NCBI RefSeq assembly: GCF_003063665.1
Contig: NZ_NESF01000001.1
Location: forward strand, 620,001 to 684,000
DNA length: 64,000 nucleotides
DNA from: Limnohabitans sp. Hippo3
Lineage (GTDB): Bacteria > Pseudomonadota > Gammaproteobacteria > Burkholderiales > Burkholderiaceae_C
Direction of reading: 5' to 3'
The notes below the pieces were generated by a model, which searched no databases, had not been told where the DNA came from, and worked only from the letters and a program-made list of their open reading frames with translations. Below are positions 52,663 through 63,500 of the stretch, in pieces. How positions within the stretch are numbered: position 1 is the stretch's first letter; each line of letters begins with the position of its first letter. A program made the translations under genes and the position numbers.

Positions 52663-54574
52663 TGGACACCTCCTGCGCAGTCTGCGCCGGTGCAATACCC
52701 AACTTAGGCAACACCTTGGCCGCAGGGCCGGCCATCAGCAATTTGCCCTTGTCCATCACCATGATTCCTTGACATTGCCGCAAGAGATACGGGCTGTGCG
52801 TGACCACCACGATGGTGTGATCTTTCGCCATGTCTTTGAGTGTGGTCACAAACGACTGTTCTGCCACCGGGTCCAGATCGGCAGTGGGTTCGTCGAGCAA
52901 TAGAACCGCTGGATCGTGCAAAAGCACTTGCGCAATAGCAATGCGCTTGCGCTGCCCGCCAGAAAAACGCCCGCCCCCGTCCCCAACCTGGCTGCCATAG
53001 CCATCAGGCAGATCAATCAAAAAGTCATGGGCACAAGCCAGTTTGGCTGCCCGAACGATGAGGGCGTCGTCCGCATCCGGATCAGAAATCGCGATGTTGT
53101 CCCTGACAGTGCCCGACAACAATTGCACCTGCTGCGGCAAGTAAGCGACCCAACGTGCCAAATCTCTGTGTGCAAACTGGGCCATGTCAGCACCATCCAG
53201 CAACACGCGACCTTGAGCCGGCACATACAAGCCACGGAGCAATTTGAGCAAAGTGGATTTGCCACTGCCATTGGGCCCAACCACGGCATGCAGACCACCC
53301 GGTCCCAACTGGCCAGACAACTCCTGAATTTGCGAATGCTTGCTGCCCGGATAAGAAAAACTGATGTTTTCCATGACCAAGGTACCAGAAGGTCGTGGCA
53401 TGCGCACATCGGTTTCCGTACGGTCCAGTGGGATGTCAAGCAGTTCACCCAAGCGCTTTTTAGCGGCCAGAAACTGCCCCCATGACCGCCACTGACCTAC
53501 CAATTGAACCAAAGGGGCCACCATCTTGCCGCCCAAAATATTGGCGGCAATCAAGGCACCCATCGTCATGAGCTGGCTGAGAATAGCCAAGGCACCCACA
53601 CTGGTCACAACCACGGTATTCAAAACCGTCATCTCGGTGGCCAGATCGCGGTAACGGTCACTCTCCCGGCTGCGCTCCAGTGAGTCGGCCATCCAGCGGG
53701 CGTAGTGGGTTTCCCATCGCCGAGTGGCGGCACTGTCTGCCCCCATGGCTTTGAGGTGAATACGCGCTTGCCCCAATTCCGCAATGGTGGCATCACGAGA
53801 CACCATGCGCTCTTTTTCTTGTTGACTCTTGTCTTCGGTGTCACGACCGGCCAACCACGCCAACACGCAAAAAGCAATCAGCGTCAACAGGGCAACAGGC
53901 AACACAGGCAAAGCGATGATGCCAATCATGATCAAGGACAAGAGCAAAAACGGCAGATCAATGATCAGCAAAGCCATGCCACCAGAACACGTCGAGCGCA
54001 CCAACTCAATGTCGCGAAAAACCGACTGCCAATAAGTGGCGTTGCGCTTCTCCAACTCCAGCGCTGGCAAATGCATCAAGCGCTGAAAAACGCTTCTGGC
54101 GATGGCCACTTCCAGACGCCCCCCCACTCTCTGCAAAAGCAGCGCTCGGCCATGGCGCATCGTGTAATCCACAACCACCACAAACAACATGCCTAAAACC
54201 AAGGCCACCAAAGAAGAGTAACCCGCGTGGGCCACAACCCGGTCGTACACCTGCAAAGAAAAAAGCGCCGTCAACAAGGCCAAAATGTTGATGGCCAGCG
54301 CCATTACCACGGTTTGCCGGTATGCAGGGCGCATCTGAAACAACAAGTGTTGTAACCAGTCACGCCCAGGGGCTTCAGCGGCGAGCTGCGGGGCTACAGC
54401 CAACTCATAAGCAGCCTCATCTTTGGCGGTGAGGAAATGCCACAAGCGACTGCCCCAGACTTTAGTCAAGTCTTGACCTGTGACAGCCAGGCTTTTCAGC
54501 TGCTGCAAACGGGTCAGGCTTGGCTCACCTGGATCGCCCCCCACAGGGGGCTGTTGTACTTCTTGAACTGTCAT
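52655..54574 (-). CDS. Type I secretion ABC exporter (PrtD/LapB-like)
   Basis: A 639-residue fused membrane-ATPase protein. The first 90 residues lack the C39 peptidase cysteine, so it should export without cleaving a leader, as RTX systems do. Six membrane helices lie at about 90-375. The ATPase has Walker A VVGPNGSGKSTLLKLL, signature GRFSGGQRKRIAIAQ, Walker B AVLLLDEPTADLDP and H-loop VVTHSPYLL. Starts four bases after the giant RTX stop, so translation is coupled. The signature is FSGGQ instead of LSGGQ, which is common. Confidence 0.92.
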   Translation of the reverse strand: MTVQEVQQPPVGGDPGEPSLTRLQQLKSLAVTGQDLTKVWGSRLWHFLTAKDEAAYELAVAPQLAAEAPGRDWLQHLLFQMRPAYRQTVVMALAINILALLTALFSLQVYDRVVAHAGYSSLVALVLGMLFVVVVDYTMRHGRALLLQRVGGRLEVAIARSVFQRLMHLPALELEKRNATYWQSVFRDIELVRSTCSGGMALLIIDLPFLLLSLIMIGIIALPVLPVALLTLIAFCVLAWLAGRDTEDKSQQEKERMVSRDATIAELGQARIHLKAMGADSAATRRWETHYARWMADSLERSRESDRYRDLATEMTVLNTVVVTSVGALAILSQLMTMGALIAANILGGKMVAPLVQLVGQWRSWGQFLAAKKRLGELLDIPLDRTETDVRMPRPSGTLVMENISFSYPGSKHSQIQELSGQLGPGGLHAVVGPNGSGKSTLLKLLRGLYVPAQGRVLLDGADMAQFAHRDLARWVAYLPQQVQLLSGTVRDNIAISDPDADDALIVRAAKLACAHDFLIDLPDGYGSQVGDGGGRFSGGQRKRIAIAQVLLHDPAVLLLDEPTADLDPVAEQSFVTTLKDMAKDHTIVVVTHSPYLLRQCQGIMVMDKGKLLMAGPAAKVLPKLGIAPAQTAQEVSNV

Positions 54575-54578
54575 TGAA

Positions 54579-57500
54579 TCAGCTCAAAGTCGCTGTGGCG
54601 TCGACCAGAACATAAATGTTCTTGGTGCTGTTCTGATACACAGAGAAAGTACCCGTCAATCCAGTCACTGCTGTGTCAACGCCGGTGTCAGACCAGCCAC
54701 CACCCGCCAACTCAACAGTATCGGCCGTGTCAGAGCCAGATCCCGCACCCGTATCAATGACCAAAACATTGCCCTTCTGATAGTTTGTGTCCACAACAGC
54801 AGTGTTGGCTTCGCCGGTCATGTTCAGCACATCCAGCGCATTGAGCTTGACCGACTGAGTGCCATCACCCAACTTCAGCACTTCGATGTTTTCGATGCGC
54901 GAATTCATGATCGTGGTGAAATCAATCGTCAACGGATTGGCTGCAGTGGTCTGCTGAATCAACACCGTGTCGACACCCGTTCCACCGTCCAGTTTGAAGA
55001 AGTTACCGTCGGCGATCTTCAACAGATCGTTACCGGCACCGCCGATCAGAACATCGCGACCACCGTCACCAATGAGTGTGTCGTCGCCTGCATTACCGAT
55101 CAAGCGGTCCATGCCAGCATTGGGGTTAGGACTCATCGAAGCACCCAACGTTGCTGTCAAAGTATCGCCCGTGGTGGTGGTCACATGCTGAACACCCACA
55201 TTAGACCCATAGGTCAAGTACGAAGTGCCATACATGATCTTGGCGTAGTTGTGAGTGGAGTAACCCAAATCATCAAAACCATCACCGTCAATGTCACCCA
55301 TGGATTGCCACCCATAAGTAGACCACCCGCCATCGAGCAACTGAATTCCATAGTCCTGGATTTCCAGAAGATTGATGTCTTTCCAGCCCGACTGACGTCC
55401 AAAAATGAGGTAAGCCGAACCTTGTCCACCCTGGCCGTCGTTATTGGCTTCAAAGTCTCCGTATTCAGTGAGGATGAAGTCGTCCATGCCATCACCGTTC
55501 ACATCGCCAGCAGCGGTCATGTTGTAGGCAGCATAGGTTGCGTCGACCGATCCAGTGATGCGGAAACCTTTGCCATTGGTTGCCAGATTGCTCAAGCTGA
55601 TGTCAGAGCCCCATCCTGAAGCCGCGCCAAATACAACATAAGCACCACCATTGTCCTTGGCATTGAAGTCAGCCGTGTGGCTGGCAGCGATCAATAGATC
55701 GCCATAACCATCACCGTTGATGTCACCCAAAGCACGCATGGATGCAGAGTTCAGACTGAACTGGTTGCCATCCTGGTTCAAGGCCAGACCCGTTTCGGGG
55801 GTGATCTTGACCACGGCGGGCGTACCTGTTCCACCTCCAGTGGTTGCGTTGACCGTCAGACTGCTGTTCCAGTTTCCGGCCTTGCCAAAGACCAGGTAAC
55901 GGTCATTGCCAGAGCCCAGAATGAAGTCGGCATAACCATCCCCGTTCATGTCACCTGCGGCAGACACATTGGTCCAGTAACCAAGGGTGGTGGTCGTCCA
56001 AGCCGAAGTGCTTGTGTTATCAAGCCCTGTCCAGCCCGTCGCTTTACCAAACACCAGGGTCGAGTTGTCTTTTCCGGTCAAGAAATCATCGAAACCGTCC
56101 CCGTTCACATCGCCCAGCATGATAGGCGCCCATGTGCTGCCCAAGTAAGACCCGGCCGAGCCCACAAAACTGCCACTGGCTGTTTGAGCCGATGTGGTGT
56201 AGGTGTAAATGGTATTGGCCACGCTGTCAGCATCACCGCGATCCGGGAGGTCAGAACCAGTATTGCTCGAAGGCAAAGTGGTTGCGCTGTCGTAGTTGTT
56301 GCTCAGACTTGTGGTAGTAGCCGAAACAGAAGTTCCTGCAACCAGTGCGGCGTTGCCACCCATATAGAAGAACAAGCGTCCTTCTTGAGAAATGGACCAC
56401 CCGTCATTGTTCCAACCTGTTGAGCCATTGACCTTCTCCTCACCACCCTCGTTGAAGGTCAAGGTCTTGCTGGAATAAGGCGCACTGATCAACATGTCTT
56501 GCTTGCCATCGCCATCAATGTCACCGAGATTGGCTACGGTATAACCGAACTGATCGGACAGACTGCTTGAACCCGTCAAGCGCATACCCGAAGACGCCAA
56601 ATTGGCCAGATCAATGGTGCCAATGCCGCCAGCCTTACCGTAAATCACAGTGACATCACCATTGACACCGTTGTATGCCGTGTAAACACCTGGGTCGTAA
56701 TATGTGTTGTAGTAACTGGAATAACTTCGAGCGATAGCGTACAAGGTCGTCACAGTCGAGTTATGGTCCTTCAGAGCAAAGTCTGCAAATCCGTCGTTGT
56801 TCACATCACCAATATTGATGAGATAGGACGCCCAATTGACTTCCAATCCGCTGTCCCCACTGATCGCACTGGTGCGTACATTACCAGCCAGCAAGTTCAA
56901 ATCTGTTGATGGCATCAAACTCAATGTGGCACCTGGATAAGGTATGGTCCAGCCAGCGATGGTCTCATTGATCGCACTCTTGACGTTGACATAGATACCG
57001 TCCAACGCGTAAGTGGTGTAGCCATTTGCGGAACCAACTTGCGCCCACGGACCTTCCATCGTCAGCGTGTCATCGCTGTCACCATCAATCGTGATGGTGT
57101 AGTACTGACCATAAGCCTGAGACAACTGCCGCTCAACCAGATACACCGCTTCACGGTAATTGAAGGTCAAACTGTTGGCGCCATCACCCGTGATGTCGAT
57201 GCGCTCAAAACTGCGGATGCTGGCACCCGCATAACCCGTCAGATCAAGGTGGATGTTGTGACCTTTGAACTGCAAGGTATCAGTGCCAGTGCCGCCGTCC
57301 ACAAGAACAAAATCCAGATCGGACACACTGATGGTGTCATCACCCTCACCACCTCGCAAAATATCTGCACCGCCCAGTCCATGAATAGTGTCATTACCAC
57401 CACCGCCAGACAAACGGTCCGCGTTGTAGTCGCCTACCATGACATCGGCAAGGGAGGTGCCCACTTCAAGCAAGGATTCGGTGAAGTCGCCCCCGTTGAT

Positions 57501-60500
57501 CACAAAGCCTTCGCCCGAGGCAAAACCATCGCGGTGATTGACCGGCATGCCTGTGAGGATATCAACCGTGCCGTCGTTGTTGAAATCACCAGCAGCAATA
57601 GAGTAACCCAGCTGTTCTTGTGGCAAACCACCGGTAATTTCGAGGCCTTGATCGCCCAGATTGGTCACGCTAACTTTGGAAGCCCAGGAACTGCGGTCCT
57701 GACCAAACACGACAAACACAGAACCAGCATCCTTGTCACCGTCATTACTGACCGTGTAATCATCCGAGTTGTTGGTGTCGTTGTTGGGCGTTCTACCGCC
57801 AGATGAGAGCAACAGATCGGCATAGCCATCTTTGTTCATGTCGCCAAACTCGACAATGCGCGAAATCCAGTTGCTGGCCGTTCCATACAGTTCAACCACG
57901 CGACCTTCCGCCTTCAATTGGTCGATCGTGGTGATGGGCGCCCATTCACCGGCTTTGCCAAACACGACATAAAACTTGCCATAAGCGAAACCACCTGCAA
58001 CAGAACTATCTGCCACCTGCTGGTACGTGCCTACAACAAAGTCGTTGACACCATCGCCATCAAAGTCGCCCACAGCCTCTACCGCTTGACCCGCCCACAG
58101 GCCGTTAGCACTGCTATTGCCGTTTTGGGTGTACTGGTTGACCGTTGAGGTAGTTTGACCCGGATCGATCTGAGAAGCGGCCTCTGTGCTGAATGTCAAT
58201 GTTGTGGTATTTGCTGTTCCCGCGTAGTAGGTTCCGACATGATTGGCCGCCTCCACCGCATTGGCGTCTACGGTCACGTAATAACCGCTAGCAAGCTTCA
58301 GAGCCGCTGTCGGGTTGAGCACCACTTTAGAGCCTGTAAATGCGATGTCACCTGCGGTAGATGTCACATCAAAACTCTGAATCAGACGTCCAGTCGAGTC
58401 GTAAAGTTTGATGAATTTGGTGGCCTCGGTAGCAGTGCCCGCCCGCACAGTTTCAGTGAAGGTGATTTCAATATTGTCATTGACACCCACTTTCAGCGAT
58501 TTGTCCACCGCATTACCACCTGCAGCTGTTGACAAACCATTGATGGTGGTGAAGTCCAGTGTGTCTTTGCTGGTATATGAAAGGGAACCGTCTACAGCGC
58601 TTCTGTTTGTGTAATTATAAGACCCTCGAACAACGTTGGTACCATCCAGATCAGTGAGGGCACCCGCCTCAATGTACAAAGCATAGCGCGTGTTATAGGC
58701 AAGGGCACCCGCTGGGTTGATGGTCAAAGACTTACCATTGAGCACCATCACAGAACCATCCGAGGCCGTCACAGTCACTACCCCATTGCTGGTTGTGCGC
58801 GTTGCAGTGGCCAGATCGAACGACAGGAATGCGGTAGCCGTATCGTAAGTTGAATAGGTACGGATCTCGATTTTTCCGGTAGAGCCAAACAGCAAGGATT
58901 CGGTTGCCTGGAATGTCAAGCTCTGTTCTGTCAGTACGCCTGTGGCGCCATCCACAACAGAGCCTTGCATGGCTGCTGTACCATCTGTCTTCTGAAGAAT
59001 GCCAGCCGTGGTGTCGGCTGCTGTCGTGAAGCTGAAGCTAACAGTGCCGCCCGCTATTTCATTGCCGGCAGAATCCTGAACTGCATCAATCTGGAACGAA
59101 TGAAGCGTATTCCCTTTGAGTGTGGTGAAGGGTGACACATAAACTTTTGTGCCGTCCACACCGTTGCTCACCAACTGGATGGAGCCGCCACGGGATCCCA
59201 CTCCGGTTTGCAGGTTATATGTCTCAATGACCGTAGAGCCTTCCTTCAGTGTGAAGGCGCCATACGGTTTGATCGCCTCAGAGAAATTGATCTCAAAACG
59301 ATAGGTAGAGGCAGGCGCACCGTAGGTAGAACCTCGAGTGATCACGCCAGTGGGCGATGCACCGCCACTGATGCTGTAACTGGAAGACTGGTCACCATAA
59401 GCCACGTTGCTGGCCACCACCTCAAAACTGGTAGTGAGCGTAGGCGCAGTCACATCGGTCAGTGCGGTCGATGTGCTGGTGAAATTCCAGGTTGTGGTGT
59501 CTGTATCTCCGATACCCAGATAGGCATTACCCGCCAGATCTAGGACAGCGCCAGGCTGCACCTGAACGTGGTAAGCCGTGGAAGTCTGCAAAGCGGCAAA
59601 CGGATTGAGAACAACACTGGCACCGGACACCACCAGCTTGCCCCCCATATTGCCAATGCCCGTGGCCACATTGAAACTCTCTACAACACGCCCAGTGCTG
59701 GTGTTGTAGAGCAGAATCAACCCGGTGCCTGCCTTGACGGATTCAGAGAAGTTGATTTGCAAATTGCCCGTCAGCGAGACACCAGAGTTGTTGTCACCAG
59801 GACTGAAAGAGGAAATGGTCGGTGCCGTCAAGTCACGTTGCACCACCACCGTATTACCCCAGCCTCCCGCTTTACCGAAAACGATGTAGCCACTGCCGCT
59901 GTAATCGGTCTGACCATTGACACCCGTTTCATTGAAGCCGGGACCACCGATCATGAAGTCCTCATAGCCGTCCCCGTTGATGTCACCCAGACCTGTCACA
60001 TCGGCACCGATGTGAGTGGGGTTGGCTGCATCCGACAAGATCGCCACACCCTTACTCACCGAGAAATTGGGCAAGGCAATGGCCTCAGTACTCGTCAATG
60101 AAACATAAGTAGTTACGCCGTTAAGACTACGTATAGTGACTGCAGCCCCGTTGGGAATAGCAATATCGACGTTGGTCTTGATGCTGGTCGAAGTTCCTCC
60201 CCAATAGTTATAGTCATCCGTTGTAAATTCGGTCACATAAGCACCAGAGTCAACGCCATTCACAAATACCCTGTAACTTGCGCCTAAATATTGGTGCACA
60301 TAGCCTTGTGTAGCTTTGACTGTAGCAACAAATTTAGACGATGACCCCGTCATAGAAACGTTGCTGGGATAATTTCCACCAAAGAATAAATAACTCACGC
60401 CCTTTGTATAGGTTGATGAGTCAGGTGTTGCCCCGTTGTATGTGGCATACGGGTTTGAGACCACAAAGTCGGCAAAGCCGTCACCGTTGACATCACCAAC

Positions 60501-63500
60501 AGCCTTGATGACGGTTGCACTGGTGATGTTTTCTGATGAATCCGTGTAAGACGAATCAACACCGAACCCCTTCAGTTGAATACTGTAACCATTGCTGGCA
60601 GAAGACAAGAAGGACGCCGAGGAAATGTCGACGTTGCTCCAGTCTGTACGACCATAAATCACACGCACCAGACCGTTGTTGCCATAAACGTTAGAGGCAA
60701 GATCGGCAATACCATCACCGTTCACATCCCCGATTGCGCTCAGACTATGTTGGTAAGTGGGTTTGTTAGCGTATGCCCAACCCGTGGGTTGAGAGTAATC
60801 CCAGTAACTGTTGTCAGTGCTGAAGTTGGTTGTTCCAACGTTTGATACGGTGAATCCACGGTCCCCCAGATTGGAGAGGTCAAACTGACCAGCCATGGAT
60901 TCTGTGCCAAAGACCACATAGGCCTTGTCGCGGGCATTGATGATCATGTCGTCAATGCCGTCCTTGTTCACATCGCCCGCATTTTCAACTTTCCAGCCCG
61001 CATACTGATCAATACCAGAGCCCACCAAATAGGCACCATCGTCATAGGCGATCGAGAAGGCCGACAGTTGCGGCGTAGGGTTGACCACCGTGGTTTTGAG
61101 TCCGGGCGTATACAGCAATTTGGCTCCATTGGAAGCAATTACTTGAGTGAACGTTTCACCGTTGTAGTTCACCGTGGAAACGTTGGTGACCATATCCCCC
61201 CAGTCGCCCAATAAGTCGATGACATCTTGAGAGCGGCTAATTCCATCCCAACTGTCATAACGGTTGGTCAATGGATCGTAGTGGTTATAAATAGCTGGAT
61301 TGCCGCGGACAATCAAAATTCCGTCTTCATCCGTCATCTCCAATAATTTTTCTGGGCTGATGATGAGTTTGTTGGGCACCCGATTAAGAATGTTTGCAGC
61401 TTCATTGGCCGCAGTTAACCAAGCCAGATCTCGGGTCAGGTCAATCTCTTCGATATTAGTGAGTCCGGTTGTCGGAATCAAAAGTGTATTAATGATTTGA
61501 GTGGTCTGCGTGTCATTCGATAACTGGTAATACACCTTGTCATAACCACGACCACCGTCTACACCGGTGTAAGCCGAGTTGTAAATGCGGATGATGTCAT
61601 CTCCGTCACCTGCCAGCGCACCACCGTTGGTGGGTACCTGAAGGTCGTCATTACCGTCGGTACCGATCTTGGTGGTCGCACCGAGTTCGTTGACGATTTG
61701 CAGCGTCACTGTCTGTTCAACACTGACAAACGCATCGCCTTTTTGCAAGATGTTGTAGATCTTGCCTTCGGCATCGGACTCAACACCGGCAGCCGTCCAG
61801 GCACCATAGAGCTTGAGCACATCACCCAAATCACCTTTGACCGTCATCTTGCCGGTGTCCGACATGGCCAAGACAGAAGGCTCGTCGAGCTTGATGGTCT
61901 GGTTGCCATTTCCGCGCATGCTGATGACTTCAAAGCCGCTGTAGATGGTTCCGGCAGTGGTGGTGAAGTCAATGTCATCAGCTGCGGTATTGGTACCGCC
62001 ATTCGTGGCTGCAATGCCGCCGTTGGCGTCAACTGCCGTCACCACCAGCGTGTCGGTGCCAGCCTCGCCAAAGACGCGCAGGTCTGCTGCATCGTGGTAA
62101 ACCACATCGTCGCCAGCGCCTGCATAAATGATGTCTGCGCCTGTGCCACCATCAATCGTGTCTTTGCCGTCACCAGACTTGATCGCATCTTGACCGGATG
62201 TTCCGGTGATGCTGTCATCGATGCTGTCGGAATCAGCATCGTCCTTGATCACGGTCTTGACTGTGATATTTCCGGACAGATTCAGAGTTGAACCACCACT
62301 GACGCTCACAACGCCCGATGTTGTCGAGTTGGCGCCATCTATAAAGACAATGTCATCGCTCTCACCACTGATCGACAACGAGGTACCACCGGACAGACTG
62401 CGGATAGTCGCATCATCAAGGATAAGGTAGTTAGCGCCACCACTTGTAACACCATTGACTGTGACAACCTGGTTCAGGTTGATGCTCTCCAGGCTGACCA
62501 ATGTCGGTTGCAAGGTGCCGCCATCCTGGCGACCTGCCAATTGCAGGTCAATGATCTCGCCCGAAGTCCGCACTTCCAACGTATCGTTACCAGCGCCACC
62601 GTCTTGCACCGTGTCTTCACGGCCGTAGACCAAGACATCATCACCGTCACCACCGTACAGCAGGTCTGCACCTGCGCCGCCGTCCAGTGTGTCGTCGCCG
62701 GCACCACCATCGATCTTGTCACCGCCCACTGAGCCGGTCAGACTGTCAGCCCCAGATGTGCCTGTGATTTCCTCACCTTTGACGATGCGCAGGCCTGCCA
62801 GCAAAGTGACGATGGAGCCGTCAGAAGCAATACCCACATACTTGTTGTAGGTGATGCCCGCGACCAGCTCGGAACCACGTGACTCCCACGCTGTGCCCGC
62901 CAGTCGCAGCGAATCGCCAACATTGCCCGTCACAATCAGGGTATCGGTTTCGGTGGAAAGGGCCTGCAAATCATCCGGATTGAGCACCAGCACGTTGTCA
63001 CCAGTACCGCTGAGGTCGATCTTTTCGATGCCTGAAATGACCGAATTGGCAATCACGGTCAAATCCAGTGTCTGGCCCGAGCCGGACAACTTGAGCGTGT
63101 CATTGCCTGCACCACCGGAAATGGAACTGTCGGCAGCGTCGTAGACAAGCACGTCGTCACCGGCGCCGCCGATGAGCGTGTCATTGCCTGCACCACCACT
63201 GATGAAGTCTGCACCGGCGCCACCACTGATGGATTGGTTGCCAGCACCTGAAATCATCTGATCCGCCTGGCTGGTTCCAGTGTAGGTGATGCTGACCGGA
63301 ACACCCGATTGGACACGCACAGTGGCACCATCGAGGGTGAACGTTTGATACGTCACGCTGTTGGCATCTGTGAAGTTGCTGCCCTGCGTCCAATTGCCTT
63401 GCAAGGCCACGGCATCACTGCCATCTCCAAGCACTGAGACGGTCTTGTCTGCATTCAGAGCGGCCACGTCGGCTGCAGCCATGGTCAAGATGGTGTTTGG

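Noticed and set aside
52655..54574. Bacteriocin-type exporter with C39 peptidase
   Set aside because: The first 90 residues show no catalytic Cys/His pattern, and the cargo next door is an RTX protein with an uncleaved C-terminal signal.
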